From: Pyxicephalus adspersus
Taxonomy: Eukaryota; Chordata; Amphibia; Anura; Pyxicephalidae
Assembly: GCF_032062135.1 (NCBI RefSeq)
Contig: NC_092860.1
Coordinates: 125,600,938-125,664,937 of the forward strand
Length of the DNA stretch: 64,000 nucleotides
Direction: 5' to 3'
The notes under the pieces were generated by a model, which was not told the origin of the DNA, searched no databases, and saw only the letters and a list, made by a program, of their open reading frames with translations. Made by a program: the position numbers and the translations under genes. This document shows, piece by piece, positions 24,515-37,533 of the stretch (position 1 is the stretch's first letter; each line of letters starts with the position of its first letter).

Positions 24515-25006
24515 TGTAACAGCTGGCCAAATAAATCACAGGGTTTCCTCCAGGATGACAGGTACATTTGCCCCAGATACAGGTTATACGCAGAGTATTT
24601 TTCTGTTTAGTCAGTTTTCCTTTTGACCTGAAGGTGGGGTTGAAGTACAAGGCTGAATGACAATGAGCTTCTTGGCCAGGTGGGGGAGGTAAAGAGGCCT
24701 GGGTATGATCAGGTGTAACTGTCTCAGCTGAAACCCATCCTGGAAATTAGGCCTGGGGATATAAACTCCCAGCCTGCCTATTCCTTAGGGCCTTAGAGTC
24801 CTGCACAGCAAAAGGTTGGGCTGGATTGTTAGTAAAGGGAACTAACAGTGAGTTAGAGGCCAAGTGGCCAGGCTTTATTTTGATGTTTGTTTTATGTTGC
24901 CTTTTTTTGTGTGAAAATAGTATTAGTGAATAAAATCCTTGATCCACTTTTAACTTGCTGGCCCTGTTTCTTGTTTGAAACACCCCTGTTGCTATGGGTG
25001 TTCTCA
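24515..25006 (+). mobile_element. Solo LTR-like sequence
   Basis: The block runs from TGTAACAGCTGGCC to GGGTGTTCTCA, giving TG...CA ends over about 492 bp. It contains a TATA-like GGGATATAAACTCCC at about 24,755 and a polyadenylation signal AATAAAA at about 24,929, in the order and spacing expected of U3-R-U5. No primer-binding site, polypurine tract or coding sequence adjoins it. No target duplication is visible and it runs straight into an A-run and TA repeats. Confidence 0.5.
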
Positions 25007-25009
25007 TAA

Positions 25010-25010
<1 letters not shown>

Positions 25011-25044
<34 letters not shown>
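25011..25044. repeat. A-run and (TA)n microsatellite
   Basis: An A-tract is followed by about 13 TA units. Confidence 0.9.
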
Positions 25045-25049
<5 letters not shown>

Positions 25050-28000
25050 TTTTGATATAAAGTGAGCTGAAATAAAAAAGAACCAGTAAAAATATTAAAA
25101 ATATTTATTTTATTCCCTACTTATAGAAAATACTATAAAAAGTATAGGCAATTTAAAATTGTTTCCCATTCTTGCAAAATGAAGTCAACATGTTGTGTTT
25201 TAATGCAATGTAAAGTGTCATGTCTTCCACCCCATTACTATAGCACACTTATATTAGAAGTATTGCAAATCTACAAATACTTGGGGTTTACAGTTTGACC
25301 AAACAAGCACCACATTCATGTCCTGTGTTTTGAGGACACACAATGGGCAGTGGAATATTCAGTATTAAAATGGTCACTCAATGGTCCATCTCATTATATA
25401 ACATAACCCCATGTTCATACATAATATACAATTTCAGTCAAGGATCACCTAGCAAATGAGAAATACAAATATCTGTGCACAAGAGAACATTAACAAAATA
25501 TTAGCTTAGCATCAGTGTTACATGGTTCCATCACAGCATGATCAAATGTATAACAAAGTGGTAAATATGTCCCAAACCCTCAATGTTCTGATTTTTAGGC
25601 ACAGCAAAGTGAACTTTCCAAGAATGAACTTAAAGTAGGTTAGTCTGCCTAATAGTGCTTAGTCAGCAGAACATGTGTTCCATAGATATACACAAAGTTG
25701 CTGCTTGTTTGGTCCACAAATTCTCCAAACTTCTCCTACAGAGATTGCAGGAAAGACTGTAGAGGAGGGGGTCTATGACTTTAGGCCTGCCATATTTTTT
25801 TGCACACTATTTCACCATTTACTATAAACCTAGACACAGGACGTTCAGATACTGACCCTTATTTATTACACTAAATGAGTTACTGCACAAAAATGGACAT
25901 ACATTTGTTCAGTAGCACAGTGCACCGAACATATTGGGAATGAGGCCCTTTTCTCCCTATATATATATTATTAGCATTCAGTATACTGCTTTAACACACT
26001 TACAAATGGCTGCTGCACATACATCCCTTTATAGTGATGGGCTGGCCTTATACCAAAGCCTCAAAGATTGGCCATTCTAATCCTTCTGACCACAATTTAA
26101 AGGTCAGACAGGGAGTTATGGGTCAGAACCTCAAGTCCCCACAGGTTCAAATTAAACCCAGTGTGGTTCTGATTAAACTTGACTTTAAATAAATCCCCAA
26201 CACAGAACACTTGTCCTTTAAATGAGTTCATATGGGCTACTGTGGATTTGTTGTCATGAAACAATCTGCCCAAATGCTAAAAACCAACAGTGTGACAGCC
26301 CAACTCCACATTGTAACAGGATAGACAGAGACTATGGGAGGCAACAGGTAATGGGAAAGCTGCACATGCACCTTGAGGACAGATCAAGACAATGTACATC
26401 AATTTACTAAGATAGTATTAACATTACAAGGAATATCACTTTATGAATAAAGACACTGACCTATGCTAAGACCTCTCATTTTCCAAGTCTCTTCCTTGAC
26501 ATCTAATTTTAGCAAGCCATAGATGTGCATAATTCTGAGAAAATGACTGCATTAAAATGTGAGCAACTTTCCTTTAAGCAAGTTAGAAATGTAAGGGCAT
26601 TCATTTTTCTATTTACAATTTATAAAAGTCTAAAGCTGTCTAAAGAAGGAACATTTACTTCTTATACACGCTTGTAATTGCATTCTTGTTTACATCTTTT
26701 TTTAGCCCAATTGTCTTTGACAACAGTTAGTTGAATGTCCCTACAGAAATACTCATTATTAAAACAGTGGTTTTCAGTACAAGGAAAGTATATTAGATGT
26801 AGTCACGAATATTCTGGGGCTGTACATTGCCATGGTTTTGTGTGGCCTTGTCTTTTGTGGGGAGGCGTAAAGCTAGTTATCTTTTCCAAAATGCAGAAGC
26901 AGTTCCTTAGAATTTATTACCATTCATTTGGAGGGATGGAAATAAATCTGTCAGAATTTCTGGCTAATCACTTAATTCACCTGTTCTGCCTGACAATTTG
27001 CCTCGCACCCACTCAATGCTTAGCAACAGAGTGATTTTAGAAAAGAGAAATCACTAATTCCCCTGTGTGAATGTTCTCTGTTTTGTTTACATTGTCATTT
27101 AATGATAGAATTATGATATGTTTCGTATTGTCCCTGCATTCATTAAAAATATTTTAATTGATACTTTAGATGCACTTAAGGTTCGGCAGCTCATTTTAAG
27201 GTTTATAAAAACATTCCAGCGACAGTATAATGGGCAGTCAATGTACAGACAGCGCTGTTCTGTTGCATGGAGAGGGGAGGACTAGTGTTGAATACCACCA
27301 TGTGTCGTCCCCAATAGAATACCAGAGCAGTTGTTATATGTTGGTCCTTTGCAATTCTGCCAAATGGTATTGTGTGACAGCTGTACTAAAATTAAATTAA
27401 TATCTAGCACCTGTAAGGGCTTTGGGCTTTGTCAATGTCTTTGTCGCATCCCACCCTTATCTAGGTGTTTGCTCTAAGGCCACTTTTAGTGCAAGTTACC
27501 TGAACGTTGGGCAATCCACCAAACATGAAGATAGCAAGAATGCTTACTCTTGAAAAGCCATATCAGTCACTTACAAATCCCATATTACCACACCAGATCA
27601 TTTACAAATGCATGCTAATAAATTGTACATATACAAGGAAAACTTTCTTCAGCTGCATTTTGTCAATAAAGAAATATACTTTCATAAGAATTGCATGGGA
27701 CTGTCAATGCAGATGTCCTGCAGAAAATGCCACTTGCTTATTCTTGTTGCCTTTGTTTTTCCAAAGGCAGAAGAAAAGTGTGGGGGTTGGATATGCTCTC
27801 AACCTCCCTCTATACAGTAGCATATACTTTAAATAATAGGTAAAGGTTTAAAGTACTTCTTAGATAGAGGAAAGTTAAACAAAAGTATATGATCTGTGCC
27901 AACCCCTAAGATAGGTAGTTGAAAAGGGTAAAAATTTATTTCCACAGCAGAGCCGCTGCTGACTTTGGCTGCAACTCTCACCCAGCCCCTTCAGCAACAA

Positions 28001-28701
28001 TCCATGCTGCTTTACCTGCACTACCTTAGTGAACCCCATATCAACCTACACCATATATGTTTGTTCAAAGTTCCTCTACCGAAGGAGTACCTAAAACCTT
28101 TACCTAATATTTAGAGTATAAGTTACTGTATAGAGGGTATGGAAACCTTTTCATTTACCCTGGACTGGCCAAGCACCTGTTCCCATTTACCTAGATTAAG
28201 GGTTTGGAACATCTAAACATATCAATTAAACAGTACAGAGTAGTAGAATCTACATTCAGACTAGGGACACAAAACAAGCATTTAAGATCTCCATATATAA
28301 CTATGTAAACAGGACAACAGGGAGAGAGAATTTTTTTAACAGTGGAAGGGGGCTCTTGTGCAGCGTAAAAGGAACAAGGGGATACAATTCTCAAAATAGT
28401 TGGTTGTTTTAATTAAAGACCCTTACAAATAAAACATTTTGACACTTGATGTAGAAAACATTTCACACAATACAACTGTTGAAGGTGGCATAAGTTTGTG
28501 ATTCAGTACAGCATTATTCTTTTTTTTTTATCAACAGACAGACGGCAAATCAAAGGGTTGTGACTATCCCTAAATGACTCTAAGAAAACCAAAACTCAGG
28601 GATCAGAGGTCTTTAAAATGTTTTAGGAATAATTTGTGCCATTCTTTGAAATTATGAATCCTATGTTTTCCTGAGGGCAAAAAGCCTATTTAGTACACAT
28701 G
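25045..28701. other. Unrecognised non-coding DNA
   Basis: The block is 3.6 kb of mostly AT-rich sequence. Frames up to about 109 codons occur (27,507-27,836, +), without recognisable domains or good splice boundaries. Confidence 0.4.
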
Positions 28702-28906
28702 GAGCCTGATTTATTAAAGCTCCCTAGGGCTGGAGATGATACACTTTCATCAGTGAAGCTGAATGATCCAGCAAACCTGGAATGGATATGGACCAGGATT
28801 GAAAACATTGCTAGCAAAAAGCAAATGACTTTAAAGAAATCTATTCTGGGTTTGCTGGATCACTCAGCTTTACTGATGAAACTTGATGAGGGAAGATTGT
28901 TTTGTT
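28702..28906. mobile_element. Palindromic MITE (CCTGATTTATxAAAGCT family), copy 2
   Basis: It starts GCCTGATTTATTAAAGCTCC and shares ACACTTTCATCAGTGAAGCT and GATCCAGCAAACCTGG with the copy at 21,337. The mirror arm TTTGCTGGATCACTCAGC..ACTGATGAAA is present, but the outermost right end is lost. Confidence 0.8.
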
Positions 28907-29189
28907 TTTTTTGTCACTGAAAAAAAACATACTTGAAACTTGGATTTGTTTCATTGCCAGCCTGCCATTGGATGCAAATCTCTCCTCTTCTCCTCCTCTC
29001 TGAGATGCGGAAGACAGAAGCCTTTTTCTACAAAGAAAAACATACAGGCCCAGCTAAAATTTGCAAAAAAACAAAATACATAAGATTCCCATGTCAAAAA
29101 CTGTGTTAGGGTCTGTGAGACCTAGGTTGAACTTTTTGGCCACAATTCCAAAAGGTATATTTGATGCACTTTACTAAGGTAAATGTAAG
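28907..29189. other. Unrecognised non-coding DNA
   Basis: No supported feature is seen. Confidence 0.4.
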
Positions 29190-30005
29190 AGAAAAACACT
29201 AAGGGAACACTGAAATCAGAGTTCATTTATTGCTGACCAAATGATTAAAGTGAGAAACCTTTATCATATACATTGTGTAATACATGAAGAGCAAAATGAC
29301 ACAAGATTAATCATTGATTCAAAATCAAGCCGAACTTCAAAGTAGAAAACTGAAATCACAAAATAATAGAACTTGTAATGTGTCTCAGTAGTGTGTGTGG
29401 CCCCCACCTGCCTGTATGCTCTCCAGACAGACAGCAGATGGTGCTTTGCGGAATCTCCGTCTAGATTTGGGTCAAGGCATCAGTGAAAACCTTGAGAGCC
29501 TGTGGCACTACTTGGCAAACATTCAAGATTGGTGAACCTGGGGGCCAGGTAACACCAGGAGCACAAGATTGCCACTGCAGGGTGGGGTCACACAGTGGGT
29601 CTGAGGGCTTAATCCAGTTCCTAACAGCAGTTAGGACACTATTAGCTAGCATGTGAAAGTTTGTATGGCTCTCCAAAAGAAATGTTCCCATCTAGGCCAT
29701 TTTAATGACATAAAATGACCAAACATGCTGGGTGATGTTGCAGACAGAATAATGTTTACCACAGCAACTCCATACTCTTACGTGTGAATCCACTCAACTG
29801 TGAAGAGAATGGTTTGCAGGGGGCAGTCTGCCAATTCCTGTGTTTTCTGCCAAATGCCAATCATGTTGAATGGTACGGGCTCATAGGTTCCACTAAAGGA
29901 TCTTGGGTCCGCATGCCACCCTCATGTGGCTTGGCTCTAACAGTTTAGTCAAAGACATGCACACATGTAGCTCACTATGTGGTCTGGCAGTGCACCTTGA
30001 GAACT
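29190..30005 (-). pseudogene. Tc1-like transposase remnant, truncated
   Basis: On the minus strand this resembles the widespread vertebrate Tc1-type transposon whose terminal region carries AGTGTTCCCTTT-like sequence. The coding remnant includes LTAVRNWI and is preceded by scattered homologous words such as GGCATTTGGCAGAAAACAC. The catalytic core is destroyed: the first catalytic Asp position in the LFTDE-like motif reads Val (LFTVEW), and the segment that should carry the second Asp is deleted. The N-terminal end of the gene and one terminal repeat are missing. It cannot encode an active enzyme. The identification rests on my recognition of the family's nucleotide pattern. Confidence 0.75.
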
Positions 30006-30752
30006 AGTAAATTGTACTGCACCTACACATAACACTTTATTGCAACATGACAGTTGACTTAGAGCATTAGACATATTAAATTATCAGGCAGGTAATTCAG
30101 ACAACGTGCTCCAATCTTTGAATACACTACTTAAAAAAAGTACATAATGTTTTCTTTATGCAGCAGATTTTTTGTCCAACAGCCAGAAATGTATTACATC
30201 AAAGGGGGTATTTTGGTATAATATCACCAAGTGTTTTCCAGTAACAAAAGCAATAGATTAACATAGCTACCAGTAAATGGTAAAACATCTAAACTTATAG
30301 TAATAGAGTATTAGTCTTCATGCAGCGATAATAAATTGCCTAGTTCATGAACCAAAATAGACATATAGAACTTAAAAATAAAGTTTAACTTTAAATCTGT
30401 ATGATGATCAATTTGAAAGCAGATGTACAGTCTGGCATAAGATACAATACAACCTCTTCTGACTCCTTATTGCTCATTTATTGTTCAGTTATCGAACTGA
30501 CCCTTGTCTAAAATGTCAACTGTGTAAAAACCATCACACACTATTTCATCATAAAATACTGTTGGGGCAGCCATATTGCATGGTTAGATTGTATCTTATT
30601 TAAAGGGAGAGCTGTACATTTATTTGTCACTGGTTGTTATGCTGGTTTGTTTGCACTACAATTAAAAGTTTGATCTTCTCCTCTTCATACATCAAACATC
30701 TCACAGGTGAATGCAATACAATAGGTTTTCATGCAATGGAGTTGAAAATGTA
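30006..30752. other. Unrecognised non-coding DNA
   Basis: The stretch is AT-rich and no supported feature is seen. Confidence 0.4.
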
Positions 30753-31143
30753 TGTCACAGATATTCCCGGGTCCAGAGGATCTCTGCCGCCATCTGTCAG
30801 GCGCCTCTGCAGCCGGAAGCAGCAGCCCTGTTTAGGAATCCTATCTGCTGGGTACTTCCTGGTCTGAGCCATGTGACTTCATGAGAGCTGCCCCCGTATC
30901 CGGGAGGAGCAGAAAATTCCACAGAAACACTCCATCTGCTGGTGGTGGCGTGAACACCACCTGAGCTGCCTTTGCTGCAGCACTAAATCTGGTGGTGGGT
31001 TCTGTGACCTGCTGGTCACATGATCTCCATTTGCCACATGACCGCCATTGTAAAAGAAAACGATTGGCAACAAGATGTTGCCTGAACAAGGAGTTTCACG
31101 AGGCTCTGCTTCCAGGTTGGGCTCCACCATCTCACCTGTGACA
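30753..31143. mobile_element. GC-rich LTR-like or inverted-end element
   Basis: The block is bounded by TGTCACAG and CTGTGACA, a perfect 8-bp inverted pair with TG...CA ends as in LTRs. It is markedly richer in GC and CpG than its flanks, including GCCGCCATCTGTCAGGCGCC. No target duplication was found. It may be a solo LTR of a Ty3/gypsy-type element or a DNA transposon; two short minus-strand frames inside look incidental. Confidence 0.5.
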
Positions 31144-32782
31144 TTGTGTCACATTTACAAAAATGCAACTGACTGACTTAAAAAACTTTGTATCTACGAG
31201 CACTAGGATGCGTATTAAACCCTTTATTGTCATATAAATATTTTTGTCCACTATGCCTACATTTTGTTTTTATTCACTTGAAAAACAGCTTCTATAGGTT
31301 CCCTTGACATCTGGATTCAGGATTATGTACTTTGCCTCACTACATTGCCCCATGGCTGCTGCATTGGCTACTATAGCTATAGTTACAACACTGAGACAAA
31401 CTAAGCCTTAAAGCAAGCCAGGTCTGTTGTACTGTGTTTATTTGGCTCATAGTGCTAAGGAAATCTTGCAACCCAAATCTGTTTAAACACAGCAAAACAA
31501 AGTGAGGATACCAGCCTATGTTGGCTGTCTTGCAGGGCTCTGCTGGACAAATTACAAAGTTACAAATGTGTACAAATGTCTTTCAAATGTGTATTTTATG
31601 GTTCCCTATATTGCAGCTTTTAAGAGGTTCCTAAATAAATATTAGTTGTGTTTAAATGGTTACAAAACTTTTACTGTAAAAATCTAGTCTGTTAAAAAAA
31701 AAATAAAAAAAATGCAGCTACTTGCCGTTTTAAATTTTACCCACTGACTTGCCACCTCCCATCCATAGAGTGTAGATCATTTACTAGCAACAACAAAAGC
31801 TGCAATAAACACATTTATTTTATAACTTTAAGAATAATGAGTTGATCTGCAAGATACAGTTTTAGGTATTCCAGGTTATGGACAGTAATTGTTAGCATGG
31901 GGAGGGCACCTACCCCACCCAGTTCGGCACAGGAGCACATTTTTTGTAAGGTATTATGCACCAGATATAGAGAACACTGCACCAATCATGGCCAAAGCCA
32001 AACTAAGAAACATGTGTTAAGGGATTTCTATTATTGGAAGGTACTTAGTTGTATTCGTTAGAAGGGAAGATTTAGGATTTAAGATGCTGTTGAGTAATAT
32101 TTTGCATTAACTGTGCATGTACTTCAGTTTACAGTTTGAATGAAACTATAAGATGTTCACTGTTACAAAAAAATGTTCTTTTCAGATGAAATATTTTTTC
32201 TGATGAAATATTTACTTACCCTCTCCAAAGTCTTTACTGCTCAGATACAGTATGTACAAAACATCTTCTTATGTAGTTACTTGTATTTGTTCTTTTATTT
32301 AATCATTCCTTTTGAATCTAGATACATGTTTGAGAACAGCCAAGTACTAGTAAAAGTGGAGTATTTACTCACTTGTTAGCATTCTGTTTTATAAAATGGT
32401 TCATTTCAGGTATTGAAGATAATATAGGGATCTTAATTAGGATTATCTAACATGTTTTTAATGTAATGTAGTTTTGCCATGAAATAATTTTCATAGGTAA
32501 GTTGAGTTTTCCTTTATATTCATTCTTTATGCACAGTGAAATGAGAGATGAAGAGATCAGGGAATAAAGTCAGGAATTACAACAGGAACATTTTCAGTAG
32601 ACTTTTGCAGCATCCAAGATTGTAAGATAGGATCTACCTCCATGCAACAAGCTTCAGCTTTAGGTTCACTAAGAGCTTGAGTTGATAGATGCATTTGACC
32701 CATTGTTCACCTCATTCTGACTGGCATGAAGCTGTTCTGTTGACATGTATGGAAAGTAAAAACATTCTGATGGTATATAGTA
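31144..32782. other. Unrecognised non-coding DNA
   Basis: No gene or clear element end is seen. Confidence 0.4.
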
Positions 32783-33168
32783 CATGTTGTCCCAGAGTAA
32801 AGGGCATCCGTCATACGGACGACTGCTCGCTCATGTGGAGGACGGAGGCTTGATTGGAGGGTGGAGGGGGTGGGTTTGCATGACTTGCAGAAGAATGCTA
32901 AACACAGCTGAGCTGTTCTGCAGCCTCCTGTAACTTTTTAATGACTAAGACAAACTCTGCAGTTGTTTCTTATTGCATATCAAAGCACAGCCTGCTCCAG
33001 AAGTTAAATAATGTCTAGGCTCCATAAAGTCAAGTTTTTACATCAAATTCATCAAGTTGCGACAAACATCTGTCCTAATTGCATTTATTAAAATAATGTA
33101 CCTGTTCCGACTTCATGTTTAGAACCAACCTTCAGTCCCTATCCTGTATGTAACCTGGGGACTACCTG
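32783..33168. mobile_element. Tc1/mariner (pogo-like) non-autonomous element, copy 1
   Basis: TA dinucleotides flank an element starting CATGTTGTCCCAGAG and ending CCTGGGGACTACCTG, imperfect inverted repeats. The body closely matches 59,506-59,936, including GACAAACTCTGCAGTTGTTTC, TGCATATCAAAGCACAGC and AATGTACCTGTTCCGACTT. TA duplications and these ends fit Tc1/mariner. No transposase is present. Confidence 0.8.
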
Positions 33169-33380
33169 TATGAGCTCTGAGCAAACTGTCGCTTTACTAT
33201 GATTTACCAACCTAATTAAGAAAAAAATGTAAATTATTATCAGATTTAAAACTTTTTAAGCCTCATTGGCAAAAATGCCTTCTTACCCAAAAGCCATGTT
33301 GAACTCATGAGATTCGTACACAAAGATACTGACTGCTTTAGGGTCATCATTTTGTCACACATTTCCTCTTTTGCCTTTAT

Positions 33381-33583
33381 TGGATCTGATTTAATAAAGC
33401 TCTGCAAGACCTGAAAAGATAGACTATCACTGCAAACCTGGAATTAATTTCTTTAAAAGCATTTGCTAATAATTGGCCAATGTTGAATCGTGAACCAGAT
33501 CCATTCCAGGTTTGCTGGATCCCCCAGGTTCTGTCATGATAGTCTAACTTTCTAGTCTTGAAGAGCTTTTAGAAATCAGCCCG
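33381..33583. mobile_element. Palindromic MITE (CTGATTTATxAAAGCT family), copy 3
   Basis: The left end GATCTGATTTAATAAAGCTC and right end GAGCTTTTAGAAATCAG are inverted. Internal GCAAACCTGGAAT on the left pairs with ATTCCAGGTTTGCTGG on the right. Confidence 0.8.
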
Positions 33584-35100
33584 TTTTTGTGAATGAAGCA
33601 TGAATTGTAGCCACAGGCATTAGGGATGTGTGGTTCTCTGCAAAGGATATAAAATATTAATGGGGACTAACAGAACACTTTTTTGACAACTAGAGGATGG
33701 AAAAATAAATAAAACATATATTTATACCACAACACTGCATATCCTATGTCAGGGAAATCTGTATGATCAGGTTAATAGTAATTTAGATATATATGTAAAG
33801 GAAAGAATATATTCCAGAATATTACAATAAAAAAATCTGTAATTTGCTTATATTGTCCCTTTTACAGTTTTTAGTATATTCAATTCTTAGCTGGATTGGG
33901 AAAACCTAAAGTAATGGTTCAGCTGAGGTGTAAGGGTGCAATATGTGTGTACTTTGGTACCATTACTGGTGGATGCCGTAGCCATAGAAACATTTATCGT
34001 TGCTTTCTCTTATTTTTTATGACACTTCAGCAGAGCTTAGCAGGACTGCATACCTTTGAGATACAAGGAAAGATAAAAAGCCTTTTATACAGCTTTGTTA
34101 CGGACAAAGAAGGGTGATATTCTCTATTGAATAGAGTTATGTGGGTCTGATTCAATCATTGTTATTTTTACCATTACACCTTGAAACTGAGGATACTTCT
34201 GTTTTATTTTCCCATATGTTAGCTACAAAAATTCACATAAAAGGTTATTATTTTAAAGTGTAACTTTACTTTTTGGGCAAATAACACACTTTAAATTTAA
34301 AAGAATATTTTTAAAAAATGAATGATCGCTTAACTGCAAGAAGCAAAAAATGACCCTTGGAGAGAGCTTCCACTTCACTGCAACGGTTTAATGTTGGTTT
34401 TGCTATAAAATGTAGCTATATTTACTTTATACCTAAATCCTGCTAGCGTCTTATCTGCTGTTTGGATGCTTCCCCAAAATTGCCTCTCTTTTCTTCCGCT
34501 ATGGGATGGCCCAGCCCACCAGGCTTCACTTTTGGGTGGACTAAGCTTTTAAACTGCATCAAATGTGTTCCTAATAATTTGTCATATGAATATGGCACAC
34601 TTTTGCTAATTGGCACAAGGGAATACTTAGAGCAAACTAAGGTCTGGAAATTCAAATCTTCTGAAATGTAGACTCTAACCAATAACAATAAAGTTAGATT
34701 GTTTTAAAAATTAAAACATGTTGGCTAGTCCTTTAATGTATCAATCATTTCCTAATATTTGTATGGAGATTTTGTCTAAATGTCAGACAAAAATGATTTG
34801 GTTGATTAAGTGGTGTTATTTGACATTTATTATTTAAATTTTTTTTTTTTAATTGATATCAAAGATCGACAGTTAGGGGAAAATAAGTTGAAAATTCAAT
34901 GATAAATGAATTTAATGATTCTTTAATGATTTTTTCCATTCAAAGTGATTTTGTGTCCACTGGAATGATTTCCTTTCACTTCCTGTTTTAGAGTAGCAAC
35001 AGACAGAGGGAATGTCCACAAAGGAAGGCCTGTGTCAACTTGCTATGAGCTTCAATAGATGAAAATAGTTTAAAATTATTTGAGGACATTTCTAAAATTA
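33584..35100. other. Unrecognised non-coding DNA
   Basis: The stretch is AT-rich with a T-run near 34,840. No supported gene is seen. Confidence 0.4.
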
Positions 35101-35205
35101 ATGGATTCATTTATAAAACAGGAAATCGAACATTGAAACACATGAACCTGGAAGGTTCTCACAATGGAATGTTTGAGGGAATGTCTTATTTCCTGTTTTA
35201 TATAA
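35101..35205. mobile_element. Short palindromic MITE copy (TTTATAAAACAGGAAAT type)
   Basis: The left arm CATTTATAAAACAGGAAAT is mirrored by TATTTCCTGTTTTATATAAG. The inner GAAACACATGAACCTGGAAG resembles the copy at 22,947. Confidence 0.6.
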
Positions 35206-35624
35206 GTGCAAAAGCGTCCAGGTAAATTTCTTCCGACCTGCATTTGACTTGCTTAAAGTAAGATTTGTATTCTCAGACTTTTATGGAATAAAAAACACAT
35301 TTAAAGCAAACGGCTACTTGATATAGCCCTGAAAGGAACTACGCTTCTAGACAGTTTTTTAATGAACAAAAATCCTGAATAAAAATTTACTCTAATCTCC
35401 TTTTGTGATCTCCAACTACTTTCTGTCCCAGCGGCAATGGTTTGCAGAATAAATATACTGACAGCAATACAAACATGGCTGGTGTTTTAATCCTCACTAT
35501 AAGGTTTTTGCTATCCATACACTTTAAAATGACGATACATTGTAATATGTATTGGAAAACGGTGTGCCATAAAGGGACAAATGCATTGTTATTGTCACTC
35601 TATTAAGACAAAAAGTAAAGCCCT

Positions 35625-35870
35625 GTATAGACATCAGATCAATGTCGCTGGAAGCAATAAACCTATGAGCGCTGCACACACTGATGTTGTGTTATATAAA
35701 GAGGGAAGGGGATGAACGATTGGCATCTTGGTGTTTCTGATCGGTCAAAGCAGATTGATCAACAACATGAGGAGGGGGAGGGGGGCTCTGTACACATGTC
35801 AGATTTTTGCCTGGGATAAGCACAATTGGCTTGGGCGGCATTCATCTATCGTGTGTATGTAGCTCGAATC
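35625..35870. mobile_element. MITE-like segment (TACACAC/GATTTTTGCC family)
   Basis: The left word CCTGTATAGACATCAGATC and the inner CTGTACACATGTCAGATTTT and CGTGTGTATGTAGCTCG words recall the inverted-repeat family seen at 53,577 and 61,774. Boundaries and duplications are not clear. Confidence 0.45.
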
Positions 35871-36814
35871 TTTGACTAGATTGGGCTTTTAAAAAACAAC
35901 GATGCTCACATACAAACACATAAAGGTTATCTGGAATCTTGCTAGAGTAGAATGGCTGCTGGAAAATTGATTTGCAGACAGTTTTTGTAAATGCAGACGA
36001 TGGTTCATTGTTAATTTAATCATACCTTTTATAGATATTCACACTAGAAATTTCTTAGCTTTCAAAATATATTTCTAAACTGCCCATGAGCGGCTAAATC
36101 TGGAAAGGAAATCTATTTGCCTTATCTTAGTGTTAGGATTGTCAATTTGATAATAACACGCATTCCCTTTTGAAAGGAGAATTATAGTTCTGCTTTGGTT
36201 TTTATATAAGTTTCATAGCTTTTCTGCCAACTAACCCATTAATGAAATTGCAATGTCTGACTTGCCAATGCTTAACAAGCAATTCAAGTAGATGATTGAC
36301 CGATTGTTAATGGCATAATAGAATTCTATCCAACTCTTAGTAAACACATTCATCTTTTTTTTTTGCCTGTACTTCTATATACTTAGTAAGAAGCTTGCAA
36401 GAGAGAAATCATAACATCTATATAACAATGTTGCCTATTCCTGGTATGTTTACACAGTAACTGATTTAGAACATCTTACTAATTATATATCAATAACAGG
36501 TATAGGTAATTAAAAAGCAGACTACAGTTTATAGGGACAAGATGAATCAGATTTGGGTCAAAATGGTAAAGTGCCTCAATTTTGCTGCATTATAGTGTTT
36601 CACTCTGGCTTACAGAACAGATTGTAACCATTCATTACTGATTCACAAAAGACAATTTTCATTACTGCTCCGATGAAATAATCATATCCTAGAGGAATCC
36701 TAAGGAATATAGGCTGACATCAGATCATGAGTGAGCAATATTTTGGTTTCCCATCCGACACAGATCATGTCTTCCTTGATCAATAACAATCAGAACTATG
36801 CACGCCTTGGTTTT
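35871..36814. other. Unrecognised non-coding DNA
   Basis: No supported feature is seen. Confidence 0.4.
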
Positions 36815-37117
36815 ATTATTATTATGATTATTATTATTACACCGTATTTATATAGTACTAATATATCATGCAACTCTGTACAAAGTCTAAAGTTTTCTCA
36901 CTGTGTCTTTAATACAGTCCAAGGTCAGTTTTTTGGAGGGAAGCCAATCAACCTAATTGCATGTTTTTGGAATGTGGGAACAAACCAGAGTACCTGGAGG
37001 AAACCCAAGCAGCCACAGGGAAAACCTGCAAAATCCATGCAGATAGTGTCCTGGTCAAGATTCGAACCTGGAACCTAGCACTGCCAGAGTGCTAACCTCT
37101 GAGCCACCATGCTGCCC
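36815..37117 (-). mobile_element. tRNA-derived SINE, minus orientation, with ATT-repeat tail
   Basis: Read on the minus strand it begins GGCAGCATGGTGGCTCAGAG, with an A-box-like TGGCTCAGAGGTTAGC. A B-box-like GGTTCGAATC follows, then a conserved body (CTGCATGGATTTTGCAGG, TTTCCTCCAGGTACTC). It ends in a TGTACAGAG...TATATAAAT tail and ATT/AAT repeats. A and B boxes are the internal RNA polymerase III promoter of tRNA-derived SINEs. It shares its body with 57,165-57,690. It is not a functional tRNA. Confidence 0.8.
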
Positions 37118-37533
37118 TGCCTATGTATATGAACAGTCAAAAAAATCCAATCAAAATACTGGCCTTTTTTTTTTTTTTTTCAAGAAGAACAGTCAGAAAA
37201 TTAAATATTGTACTAAAGCATAAAACTTTTGGTGGGAATTCTGAATGATTGCTGAACAGAAAGACAACTGGATTGGTCAGACAAGGGCAAAATTAGAAAC
37301 AGGTCTGCTCATACCTACTTGGTGTCCCTTATTAATAAACCTTTTGGCTGAAAGTCCTCACTGACAAACTGTCCAGCATTTTTATCCTGGGTTTTCTCTA
37401 CTATAGTGAAGAAACCATATCCCAAGTGCAAGTGCTGTTTGCAATAGTCATGTCAGCTTTTGTATTGCCTTTTGTTTTGATATTTAAGGCAACTTAATAT
37501 AATTCTTACACTCATCGAAAAATGCATTGCATC
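37118..37533. other. Unrecognised non-coding DNA
   Basis: A T-run lies near 37,167-37,180; otherwise there is nothing gene-like. Confidence 0.4.

Noticed and set aside
24515..25006. Full LTR retrotransposon
   Set aside because: Only one LTR-like block is present; no primer-binding site, gag or pol sequence flanks it, so only a solo LTR is called.
30841..31130. Two overlapping minus-strand frames of 82-83 codons in GC-rich DNA
   Set aside because: Open frames are expected from the raised GC; the block is better explained as an LTR-like or inverted-end element.
36731..37078. 115-codon + strand frame
   Set aside because: It is antisense through a SINE and its ATT-repeat tail.
37060..37117. 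tRNA-like A and B boxes resembling a tRNA gene
   Set aside because: They sit at the head of a SINE with its conserved body and tail; no cloverleaf with a proper acceptor stem was seen.
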